The notes below the pieces were generated by a model. That model was not told the DNA's origin. It ran no database searches and was given only the letters and a program-made list of their open reading frames with translations. The position numbers and the translations under genes were made by a program. Below, piece by piece: positions 25,721 to 33,581 of a DNA stretch of 37,204 nt (position 1 is its first letter; every line of letters starts with the position of its first letter). Where the stretch lies: contig SKGM01000069.1 of NCBI GenBank assembly GCA_007117455.1, positions 1-37,204 on the forward strand, in the 5' to 3' direction. This stretch comes from Candidatus Methanomethylophilaceae archaeon. Lineage in GTDB: Archaea > Thermoplasmatota > Thermoplasmata > Methanomassiliicoccales > Methanomethylophilaceae.

Positions 25721-28700
25721 ATGGGGAAATTCATGGGGTCATCACTTAAACTTATTTCAGCAACCATAGCCTTGGTTCTGCTGGTGCCGTTGTTCGCCAC
25801 CGTAATTTTGTTACCCTTCGGCTCTCAGGCCGAATCTGGTTCCATGGATTGGAATGAAGGTGACGGTTTCGGCGCTGGAATCGAATTCGATGTTCTACAC
25901 CTGTATTATGCATACAGCGATGAGATCATCGACATGATCATGGACACCATCAGCGAACAGTCCCAAGGTCAGGCTGAGTTGAATGACTTCAGTATAACGA
26001 AGGGCACCATCAATGCCTATGCCATGACCGGAGTCACGAAGGTGACCGATGACGAGGTGACCATTGAACAAAGTGGCGGTCTGGAGGTGCATCTCAAGAT
26101 AAATGCCAAGACCACCGTTTATGACCTCCCCAAGGAAGGGGTCTACACCCCCGAACATGACTTCACTGAAGAGGATTATGAGGACATGGTGACCATATCA
26201 TACTTCGAGGTCATCATCGGACTGGCTCAGAAATTCTCCGTGACATTCGACAAGGAATCCATGGATGTCAAGGAGGTCTCTTCCACCCAACTTCTATCAT
26301 TGTCCATGGAGGCTGATTTCAGCAAGCTACCTTTCGTGGAATTCGATGAAGACATGGAGGTCAGCTATGGAAATATGAACCTCCTCTTCACATACGACTA
26401 CAATCAGACCCTTTCTCTGGGCTTCATCCCCTCCCTGAGCATACCCGATCTGGAAAATGGAATTGAACAGGGTTTCGGCTCTGAAATCGAAGGAATGGTC
26501 ATAGACCTCTCTTTCGAGGGGGAGGTAGACCTGCAGATAACCGGTGACCATAGGGCCGTCAATGAGCTGAACATGGGGATAGATCTGATTTTCCAGGGCA
26601 TAGCTGAGGATATGCCCGATGCCGAAGGACTCGATGGTTTCCCGATCAAATTACACGAGATATACATTCCCGCAGAATACCTCCCTGAACCTGGTCCGTC
26701 ACCGGTCGATATGATACTGTTCGATGTGCCGGAACTCACCATCCCCGTGGAGTTGTTCGAGATACCTCTGGAAATCCCCTGGACGATATCGGATGGTGAG
26801 GAGACCGACCTGCTCGTCATACATGGTCTCCGGACTGAGAACTCCACCATGTATTGGCTGTGGCTGGAGGATGTGCCTGTGCCCGGGTTGTTCGACATAC
26901 CTCTGTCCCAGGTGTTCACTGACTTCCATCCCGATGTCGATGATTTCTACATCGGCGGGATACCGATAATCCCCGACCTTGCGGACCCCCTGATGTGGGA
27001 GGAGCTCATGGAGGAGCCCATGGATATGATGGAGGAACTCATCGTCACCATGGTCTATGATATGACCGGAGGGGCCGTAGAGATAACCAGGCCCATAGAT
27101 TACGAATCGATGGACATGGAGGATGTGATGTACGTCCTGAGGGCCATCGTCTCGAGCATCCTGATCATTTCCGATGATGATGATGATATTTCGGACACCG
27201 TGCCTCCGGTTGCCGATGCCGGATCGGACAAATCTGTTGTTGAGGGCGCCACCATCAACTTCGACGGCTCCGCATCCACCGATAACGTGGGCATCGTGAA
27301 TTACACTTGGACCTTCACCTACGATGATCAATCCATCACCCTCTATGGCGTCTCTCCGAGCTTCAAGTTCGAGATTCCCGGTGCATATGAGGTCACACTT
27401 ACCGTGAAGGACGCCGCCGGTAACTCGGACACCGATACCCTTATCATAACAGTTGAGGAGGCTCCTGATACCGAGCCCCCGGTGGCCGATGCCGGGAAGA
27501 ACCGAACTGTTAAACTCAACGCCTTGGTGACCTTCGACGGCCGGAAGTCCACTGATAATGTGGGTATCGTATCCTATCATTGGTCGATTCTCTCCCCTGA
27601 GGGTCATGAGATTCACACATCGAACCAACCGTTGTTCTCCTACCGCTTCACCGCCGGTGGCACCCACACTGCGATACTGACTGTCGAGGATGCTGCCGGC
27701 AACAGCGACAGCGCCACGGTGACGGTGTTCGTGGACGATCTTGACACCACTGACCCAAGGGCGCGTGCCGGTTCCGATGTCAACATCGGATTGGGCGGAT
27801 TGGTGGTGTTCGACGGCTTCGCCTCCTGGGATGATGTCGGTATAGACAACTACACCTGGACCTTCAACTATGACGGTCAGGACCGTGAGTTGTACGGAGT
27901 ATCACCGGTCTTCCGCTTCTCTGCGGTCGGTTCGTACGAAGTGACCCTCACCGTGAGGGACGCCGCCGGCAACTGGGACCAGGACACCATGACCGTGACC
28001 GTGGAAGGGGACACCGTACCGCCAATAGCCCGCGCCGGCCCTGACCGCACCGTTGACGAAAGAGACTGGGTGGTCTTCGACGGCTCCAGGTCCTGGGACA
28101 ACGTCGCCGTGACTGGTTATGAGTGGACCATAAGTCATAACACCGACCCAGGGTTCGATGATGTAACTCTGGATGGTATGATAGTCATGTACCGATTCAC
28201 CGACCCCGGTGAATATACCGTTGCACTCAACGTGACCGATGCCGCCGGTAATTGGGACGTTGTGTCTTTGACTGTCACAGTTGTTTCAACCGGTGACATC
28301 ACGCCGCCTATAGCGTCCATAACACATTCGATACATGGGAAGATAGTGGTGTTCGATGGGATAGCATCATGGGATGATGTGGGAATCGTGAACTACACCT
28401 GGAACATCAGTAGCGGGGGCGATGTGATCAAGACCCTGTATGGCGAAGCGGTCTTCCATATGTTCACCGAGGCCGGTGTATATGAAGTGACCCTAACCGT
28501 GAGAGACGACGCCGGTAACGAGGGTAGCGAGACGGTCACCGTGGAGATAACATCCGCCTCTCCCACTGTAAGGATGCTTGGCGGACTCACTGCAAGTGCC
28601 GTGGTGAATGAGGATGTGAACAAGGGGACGGTGCAGGCACTCGACGGTAGCGGTTCAACCGGTGCCAGCAGCTACACGTGGACCATAAGCCACAACACCG

Positions 28701-30262
28701 ATCCTGGGTTCGATGATGTGGTGTTGGATGGAGAGGTCGCCATATACCGTTTCAACGTCAGCGGTGAGTACACAGTAACGCTCAACGTCAGTGACAACGG
28801 AAACTTCGCTGAGGATGTGGTCACCGTGACCGTGCATCCCGAGGACAACATCCCACCCATATCCCGCCCCGGCAGTGACGGGGAGGTCGATGTGGGAACC
28901 GCCGTCGCTTTCGATGGCTCCCGCTCTTGGGACAACGTTGCCGTCACCGGATACAACTGGACCATCCTCCTTGACGATGAGGTGGTGCATGTGCATGACG
29001 GCGTCACATTCACCTACCGCTTCGATGTCGATGGCATATACACCGTGGCATTGAACGTCAGCGACGCCGCCGGCAACTACCACAACCGTTCGCTCACCAT
29101 GACCGTCAACCCCGATGACAACGTCGACCCGGTGGCGGTCATGGCATCGTTGCCGGATGTGGACATGGGTGCCTTGGTGGTACTGGACGGCTCCGCCTCC
29201 TATGACAACGTGGCCGTAACCGGCTACGAGTGGACGATCACCAAGGATCACGTGGTGGTCGCCACCCTCAGCGGTGAGACTACATCCTATCGCTTCAACG
29301 TACCCGGCGAGTATACCGTCACGCTCAACGTGACCGATGCAGCAGGCAACTGGAACGAGACCTCCCTGCAGATGACCGTGTCCGCCCTGGACACCACGCC
29401 ACCGATCGCTGACGCCGGTGACGACGCTGAGATCCGGCAGGATCAGGTGTTCGTGTTCGATGGCTCTCGGTCCTGGGACAACGTCGCCGTGACCAACTAC
29501 ACCTGGACCTTCACCTACGACGGTCAGACTGTGACCCTCTACGGGGAGACGCCGATCCATACATTCCAGGAGCCTGGCGTATACGTGGTCACCCTGACGG
29601 CCAAGGATGCCGAGGATAACCAGGATGAGGACACCGTGACCATAACCGTTCTGGAGAACTGGGCGCCGACCATCGAGTCCGATGCGCCCACCGGTCCGGT
29701 GGGCGATGACGAGTTCATAGTCGGATGGTCCATCGTGCACGCCATGGAGGCCAACGAGACGGTCACCTGGTCCTTCAGCACCAATGCCTCCTTCATACAG
29801 TACTCCGCCGCCAACGGAACATTCTGGGGTACCCCCGATGAGGTGGGTTCCTACCACGTGACGGTCACCGCAACATCCGTCGACGGAACCCTTGAGACCC
29901 AAGTGACGTACCACATCAACGTCACCGCCCGCGTCCTGGTCACCGGAACGGTCATGGACTCATCCGACCTAGCGGTCGCCGGAGCGACCATAAGCGTGGA
30001 CGGAGTGGAGGTCGCCGTGTCCGGAGAGGATGGCAACTACTCGTTCCTCATAGAGCCCGGCACCTACACCCTGCAGGCCACCAAGGAGGGCCACTCGTTC
30101 AAGAGCAGCACCCTGACGGCCACCACCGGCTCGGTAGCGGTGACGGAGATCACCGAGGACCTTGCGGAGGATGACGACGATGACATGACCATGTACATCG
30201 GCGCCGCCGCAGCGGTGGTCGTGATCCTCGCATTGCTGCTGGTGATCAAGAGGAGGTTCTGA
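25721..30262 (+). CDS. PKD-repeat surface protein with unknown N-terminal domain and C-terminal membrane anchor
   Basis: This 1513-aa protein has a signal peptide or anchor (SSLKLISATIALVLLVPLFATVILL). About 450 residues (40-485) follow that I do not recognise: acidic, cysteine-free, beta-strand rich, ending in ISDDDDDIS. Then come nine PKD domains (about 493-1310; FDGSxSxDN, YxWT and DAAGN motifs), a further Ig-like domain, a carboxypeptidase-regulatory-like domain (VTGTVMDSSDLAVAGATI) near 1403-1475, an acidic linker, a membrane helix (MYIGAAAAVVVILALLLVI) and the end KRRF. PKD domains usually form extended extracellular stalks or bind polymers. The start at 25721 is chosen from the TATA spacing; the frame is open to a TTG at 25679 that overlaps the promoter. 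A recombinase gene follows 63 nt later. Confidence 0.85.
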   Translation: MGKFMGSSLKLISATIALVLLVPLFATVILLPFGSQAESGSMDWNEGDGFGAGIEFDVLHLYYAYSDEIIDMIMDTISEQSQGQAELNDFSITKGTINAYAMTGVTKVTDDEVTIEQSGGLEVHLKINAKTTVYDLPKEGVYTPEHDFTEEDYEDMVTISYFEVIIGLAQKFSVTFDKESMDVKEVSSTQLLSLSMEADFSKLPFVEFDEDMEVSYGNMNLLFTYDYNQTLSLGFIPSLSIPDLENGIEQGFGSEIEGMVIDLSFEGEVDLQITGDHRAVNELNMGIDLIFQGIAEDMPDAEGLDGFPIKLHEIYIPAEYLPEPGPSPVDMILFDVPELTIPVELFEIPLEIPWTISDGEETDLLVIHGLRTENSTMYWLWLEDVPVPGLFDIPLSQVFTDFHPDVDDFYIGGIPIIPDLADPLMWEELMEEPMDMMEELIVTMVYDMTGGAVEITRPIDYESMDMEDVMYVLRAIVSSILIISDDDDDISDTVPPVADAGSDKSVVEGATINFDGSASTDNVGIVNYTWTFTYDDQSITLYGVSPSFKFEIPGAYEVTLTVKDAAGNSDTDTLIITVEEAPDTEPPVADAGKNRTVKLNALVTFDGRKSTDNVGIVSYHWSILSPEGHEIHTSNQPLFSYRFTAGGTHTAILTVEDAAGNSDSATVTVFVDDLDTTDPRARAGSDVNIGLGGLVVFDGFASWDDVGIDNYTWTFNYDGQDRELYGVSPVFRFSAVGSYEVTLTVRDAAGNWDQDTMTVTVEGDTVPPIARAGPDRTVDERDWVVFDGSRSWDNVAVTGYEWTISHNTDPGFDDVTLDGMIVMYRFTDPGEYTVALNVTDAAGNWDVVSLTVTVVSTGDITPPIASITHSIHGKIVVFDGIASWDDVGIVNYTWNISSGGDVIKTLYGEAVFHMFTEAGVYEVTLTVRDDAGNEGSETVTVEITSASPTVRMLGGLTASAVVNEDVNKGTVQALDGSGSTGASSYTWTISHNTDPGFDDVVLDGEVAIYRFNVSGEYTVTLNVSDNGNFAEDVVTVTVHPEDNIPPISRPGSDGEVDVGTAVAFDGSRSWDNVAVTGYNWTILLDDEVVHVHDGVTFTYRFDVDGIYTVALNVSDAAGNYHNRSLTMTVNPDDNVDPVAVMASLPDVDMGALVVLDGSASYDNVAVTGYEWTITKDHVVVATLSGETTSYRFNVPGEYTVTLNVTDAAGNWNETSLQMTVSALDTTPPIADAGDDAEIRQDQVFVFDGSRSWDNVAVTNYTWTFTYDGQTVTLYGETPIHTFQEPGVYVVTLTAKDAEDNQDEDTVTITVLENWAPTIESDAPTGPVGDDEFIVGWSIVHAMEANETVTWSFSTNASFIQYSAANGTFWGTPDEVGSYHVTVTATSVDGTLETQVTYHINVTARVLVTGTVMDSSDLAVAGATISVDGVEVAVSGEDGNYSFLIEPGTYTLQATKEGHSFKSSTLTATTGSVAVTEITEDLAEDDDDDMTMYIGAAAAVVVILALLLVIKRRF
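27200..29655 (+). repeat. Nine tandem PKD domain repeats
   Basis: Nine units of about 260-285 nt. Some share near-identical DNA: 28089-28113 equals 29469-29493 over 25 nt, and 28126-28175 matches 28681-28730 over most positions, including a shared insertion (SHNTDPGFDDV). This points to recent duplication or gene conversion within the array. Confidence 0.75.
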
Positions 30263-30295
30263 ACGAACAAACCCCTTCCACCCTTTTCAACAAAC

Positions 30296-30303
30296 GATAA
30301 TAC
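30296..30303 (+). promoter_or_regulatory. TATA-like element of recombinase 2
   Basis: GATAATAC lies about 26 nt before the ATG at 30326, the same geometry as for the first recombinase. This suggests a leaderless mRNA. A T-run at 30282-30285 may help end the preceding transcript. Confidence 0.4.
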
Positions 30304-30325
30304 CTCCAAAATCCATCACCGAAGC

Positions 30326-31243
30326 ATGAGGGCCGCTCTCTACATCCGCGTATCCACCGAGGACCAGGCAAGAGAGGGATACTCCCTGGCAGCCCAAGAG
30401 GAGATGTTGCGTGCCTACTGCGATGCCCAGGATTGGGAGGTCGCCGACATCTATGCGGACGATGGATATTCCGGACGGAGCACCAATCGACCCGAATACC
30501 GTCGGATGATCGAGGAACGTGACCGATGGGACTGCGTCCTGGTCCTGAAGATGGATCGTATACACCGTAACTCCAAGAACTTCATGGCCATGATGGAGGA
30601 CCTCGGGTCATGGGATAAGACGTTCTCTTCCTCCACCGAGTCCTTGGACACCTCCAACGCCCTGGGCAGGTTCGTTATGGATATGATACAGAGGATCGGC
30701 CAATTGGAGAGTGAGCAGATTGGCGAGCGGACCTACATGGGCATGAGGGAGAAGGCCGAATCCGCCCGTGGGATCCTCGGGTTCCGGGTGCCTTACGGAT
30801 ACCGACTGGATAACGGCATACTCATCCCGGATGAGGAGGAGGCTCCCAATGTGCAATGGATGTTCTCATCCTATCTGGAAGGTTCAAGTCTATCATCATT
30901 GGCTTACGCTTTGAACAATCATAAGGACCTCAGCACCAGAAAGGGTAATCCCTGGACCGTCCACAACGTCCGCTCCATACTCCATAATCCGGTGTATGTC
31001 GGTCATTTGCGTTGGGAGGGCATGATCATACCATCCGACCACCGGCAATTGGTGAGTCAAGAGGTCTTCAATCAAGTTCAGGAGATGATGGCATCCCGTG
31101 CACGGAACCCGGCTCAGAGACGATTTCTCAGATTACCGGATGAACTCTCATCATCCATTGATATGGAAGGCCTGATGAGGGCCTATGAAGGAAAAAGAAG
31201 GCCGTCCAAGGATTTGAAGGTGAAAGCCGAATATAAAGAATGA
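30326..31243 (+). CDS. Compact serine recombinase, paralogue of the one at 24151
   Basis: This 305-aa serine recombinase has the motifs YIRVSTEDQA (Ser10), SGRSTNRP, LVLKMDRIHRN (Asp77/Arg78/Arg81) and GQLESEQIGERT, then a recombinase domain (TVHNVRSILHNPVYVG). It shares these blocks almost unchanged with the protein at 24151 but diverges strongly in the DNA-binding half, so the two probably recognise different sites. Its C-terminus is about 40 residues longer (SRARNPAQRR to KAEYKE) yet still has no cysteine-rich zinc ribbon. It follows the PKD surface gene by 63 nt, just as its paralogue follows the giant surface gene. Site-specific inversion, integration or deletion are all possible; the target is not identifiable. 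Confidence 0.9.
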   Translation: MRAALYIRVSTEDQAREGYSLAAQEEMLRAYCDAQDWEVADIYADDGYSGRSTNRPEYRRMIEERDRWDCVLVLKMDRIHRNSKNFMAMMEDLGSWDKTFSSSTESLDTSNALGRFVMDMIQRIGQLESEQIGERTYMGMREKAESARGILGFRVPYGYRLDNGILIPDEEEAPNVQWMFSSYLEGSSLSSLAYALNNHKDLSTRKGNPWTVHNVRSILHNPVYVGHLRWEGMIIPSDHRQLVSQEVFNQVQEMMASRARNPAQRRFLRLPDELSSSIDMEGLMRAYEGKRRPSKDLKVKAEYKE

Positions 31244-31285
31244 ATTGGATAACAACAGGAAGATATAAACTTATTGCATAATATG

Positions 31286-31312
31286 AAATCGACTATCGTC
31301 ATATGTCGATTT
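31286..31312. repeat. Inverted repeat downstream of recombinase 2
   Basis: AAATCGAC and GTCGATTT are perfect 8-bp inverted arms separated by 11 nt. The site lies 42 nt after the recombinase stop, about the same distance as the stem-loop after the first recombinase (41 nt). It could be a recombinase core site or a terminator or operator. Confidence 0.4.
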
Positions 31313-31385
31313 ATTAAACCTCCAGTGCCAAAATATCATTTTAGAAAGAGATAGGATGTCAACGATTGATAAAGAAAAGTAACTA

Positions 31386-31443
31386 TTATAAATAAAAATC
31401 AGAGCGTGATATATTCAGACACTCGAGTGTGTCAATGATTGTG
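31386..31443 (+). promoter_or_regulatory. Promoter region with 12-bp palindrome
   Basis: TTATAAATA (31386-31394) is a likely TATA box; GATATATT near 31408 is an alternative. ACACTCGAGTGT (31419-31430) is a perfect palindrome at the expected start site and is followed at once by GTCAATGATTG (31431-31441), related to the dyad in the archaellum promoter. This arrangement suggests repression of the membrane-protein gene at 31455. Confidence 0.45.
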
Positions 31444-31454
31444 AGGAACGGAAC

Positions 31455-32021
31455 ATGACGAATCATGAAGAAGTGAAAGTGAAAGTGGCCATGCCGGAGG
31501 TATTGGGGCTGTTCGTAGTCGCCTATATAGCCGCCATGGTCGGATTTGTAATGCTGGATTTCGGAGCTGACCCAGGGGCCCTAGGCATGATCGCAGGGTT
31601 CCTACCCTATGCCGCATTGTTGTTCGCCATCGTAACCGTCGCATGCTATCTCAATGAGAACATGTTCGGCACTGCTTTGTTCGGTGTCCTGGCCTTGTTC
31701 TTCTACGGATTCGTGCCCGTGTATGCAGCGATAGCTGCAACGAGCATGCAGGACTTCGCCCTGTATGTCCTGTTCGGTGCCGTTTTCCTGCTGGTCATGG
31801 CCGTGGTTTCAACCGCCCAACCGGTAAAGATGGTGACTGCAATAATAGCTCTGGCAGGTGTGACCTTCCTCGCTCTGGGCGCGGGAGTCTGGATGGAGAC
31901 AACAGACCTGGAGTGGGTCGTCGGTATCTTCGGTATACTGACCGCGATAGTCTCCTTCTACCTGCCGGTCGCCATCCTGTTCAACACCATGAAGGGTGAG
32001 AACAAGCTGCCGATAATGTGA
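31455..32021 (+). CDS. Six-helix membrane protein, possibly GPR1/FUN34/YaaH (acetate transporter) family
   Basis: This 188-aa, very hydrophobic protein has six predicted membrane helices: VLGLFVVAYIAAMVGFVML; MIAGFLPYAALLFAIVTVACYL; ALFGVLALFFYGFVPVYAAIA; FALYVLFGAVFLLVMAVV; MVTAIIALAGVTFLALGAGVW; VVGIFGILTAIVSFYLPVAIL. The length, helix count and the segment ENMFGTALFGVLALFFYGF resemble the acetate uptake family, where GNTFGAT...AFW is found at the same place. The NPAPLGL signature of that family is not visible, so the protein is either a divergent member or something else. GAGGAACGG precedes the start. It has its own promoter and is separated from the eanB-like gene by about 240 nt, so a link to ergothioneine is only positional. 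Confidence 0.55.
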   Translation: MTNHEEVKVKVAMPEVLGLFVVAYIAAMVGFVMLDFGADPGALGMIAGFLPYAALLFAIVTVACYLNENMFGTALFGVLALFFYGFVPVYAAIAATSMQDFALYVLFGAVFLLVMAVVSTAQPVKMVTAIIALAGVTFLALGAGVWMETTDLEWVVGIFGILTAIVSFYLPVAILFNTMKGENKLPIM

Positions 32022-32143
32022 AGGCTGTCTTAAACCACACAACTCAAACCATTTCATTTTTCCTTATCATCATCGAATTGAACATTAATTCGCTAATTTC
32101 AACGAATGGATTTTTGAGTTGATATTTCTTGTAATCGACAAAC

Positions 32144-32174
32144 CATTTTATCAAATAATTGTCAATAATGATTC
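32144..32174 (+). promoter_or_regulatory. Possible promoter/operator region upstream of eanB
   Basis: The 243-nt AT-rich spacer holds TTTTATCAAATAATT (32146-32160), which could serve as a TATA region, running into GTCAATAATGATT (32161-32173), which resembles the GTCAAT-A-ATTGAC dyad of the archaellum promoter. The leader to the start codon would be about 85 nt. The assignment is weak. Confidence 0.3.
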
Positions 32175-32264
32175 ACCGGGAATAAAGCCAGTCGATCAGT
32201 TACATTCCAGTTAGAGGAAATAGGATGCGAACAATTCGGAATAAGGAGATCGGAGAAAGGAAAC

Positions 32265-33581
32265 ATGATGAAAAAGAGGACCACATCGACTGTTGAGATG
32301 GAGGGGCTTCTGGGGGCAGATGTGCAGATACTCGATATCCGCCCGATAGAGTCTTACAATGGTTGGCCACTCAATGGAGAGGATAGAGGAGGCCACATAC
32401 CTGGGGCAAGATCCGTTCCGATCAAATGGTTCGATTACATTGATCTGAACGACATCCTTGAAGCCAAAGGACTGGTCAGGGATTCGAAGACCGTGATATA
32501 CGGTTACGACTCAGAACATTGCAGTAAGGCCTTCGATCTCTTAGAGCGCATGGGATTCCAGGATCTTAGCGTGTACGAAGACTTCTTCCAGGAATGGATT
32601 CCCGATCCGGATAAACCATTGCAGACACTCGCCAGATATGAGTGCGCTGTCCCTGCCTCGTGGTTGAAGGAGGCCATCGAAGAACCGAAGGGCAAAGGTC
32701 TCGGAGATGACGGTCTGGTGGTCTGCCATTGTCACTACAGAAATTTTGATGATTACATTCTGGGCCATATCCCTGGAGCCATTGATATGGACACCAACTC
32801 ACTAGAATCAACTGAGACCTGGAACCGAAGGACGCCGGAGGAGTTGTCCGAAGTACTGAAAAGTAAGGGTATAACGTCAGAGACCACCGTTGTGGTCTAT
32901 GGCCGTTTCTCACATCCGCGTAACGAAGACCCCTTCCCTGGCAGCAGCGAGGGCCAGCTGGGGGCGATGCGTTGCGCCTTCATACTACTCTACGCCGGCG
33001 TCAAGGATGTCAGAGTCCTGAACGGAGGTCTCCAATCCTGGCTGGATGCTGGCTACCCATTGTCTAAGGAAGAATCCAAATCTATTCCGGCGGATGGTTT
33101 CGGCACTGATATACCTGCGAGGCCGGATATCGTCGTGGACACTGAAGAGGCTAAAAGGATACTTTCAGCGGAGGATGCCAACCTGGTCTGCGTTCGCAGC
33201 TGGCCGGAGCTTATAGGAAAGGTGAGCGGTTACAACTACATCGAGAAGAAGGGACGCATCCCCGGTGCGGTATTCGGGAATTGCGGTAGTGACGCCTACC
33301 ATATGGAGAATTACCGGAACCTCGACCACACTGGGAGGGAATATCATGAGATAGAGAGGATGTGGGAAGAGATCGGGGTGACGCCTGAAAGGTTTAACGC
33401 GTTCTACTGCGGTACCGGTTGGAGGGGATCGGAAGCATTCTTCAACGCATATCTAATGGGTTGGCCGAGGATAGCCGTCTATGATGGAGGGTGGTTCGAG
33501 TGGAGCAGTGATGATTCCAACCCCTATGAGACGGGAGTGCCGGAAGGTATGATGATAAGCGGGAGGATATATGGACTTTGA
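32265..33581 (+). CDS. eanB: Three-domain rhodanese, probable hercynine sulfurtransferase (EanB-like)
   Basis: This 438-aa cytoplasmic protein has three rhodanese-type domains (about 1-118, 125-270, 285-430). Only the third has a complete active loop, YCGTGWRGSE with Cys382; the equivalent positions in the first and second read VIYGYD and VVYGRF without the cysteine. In the Chlorobium limicola anaerobic ergothioneine enzyme EanB, Cys412 carries a persulfide and inserts sulfur into the imidazole of hercynine; from memory, that loop has the same CGTGWR form. A Tyr323 here matches Tyr353 there with the same offset of 30. The gene overlaps an EgtD/EanA-type methyltransferase by 11 nt and is followed by sufS and sufE. 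GGAGAAAGGA lies before the ATG; ATG at 32268 is also possible. A generic thiosulfate sulfurtransferase is the alternative. Confidence 0.8.
   Translation: MMKKRTTSTVEMEGLLGADVQILDIRPIESYNGWPLNGEDRGGHIPGARSVPIKWFDYIDLNDILEAKGLVRDSKTVIYGYDSEHCSKAFDLLERMGFQDLSVYEDFFQEWIPDPDKPLQTLARYECAVPASWLKEAIEEPKGKGLGDDGLVVCHCHYRNFDDYILGHIPGAIDMDTNSLESTETWNRRTPEELSEVLKSKGITSETTVVVYGRFSHPRNEDPFPGSSEGQLGAMRCAFILLYAGVKDVRVLNGGLQSWLDAGYPLSKEESKSIPADGFGTDIPARPDIVVDTEEAKRILSAEDANLVCVRSWPELIGKVSGYNYIEKKGRIPGAVFGNCGSDAYHMENYRNLDHTGREYHEIERMWEEIGVTPERFNAFYCGTGWRGSEAFFNAYLMGWPRIAVYDGGWFEWSSDDSNPYETGVPEGMMISGRIYGL

Noticed and set aside
26699-27667. Minus-strand open frame of 322 codons under the PKD protein
   Set aside because: The product is a Gly/His/Val-rich antisense shadow without domains, opposite a well-supported surface protein.
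28655-29914. Long open frame of 419 codons on the minus strand
   Set aside because: It lies antisense inside the PKD array; its protein has no recognisable domain, and its length follows from codon bias of the sense repeats.
24151-31243. The whole segment as a composite transposon bounded by two recombinases
   Set aside because: No matching terminal repeats or target duplications were found, and both recombinases have the same orientation with diverged DNA-binding halves.
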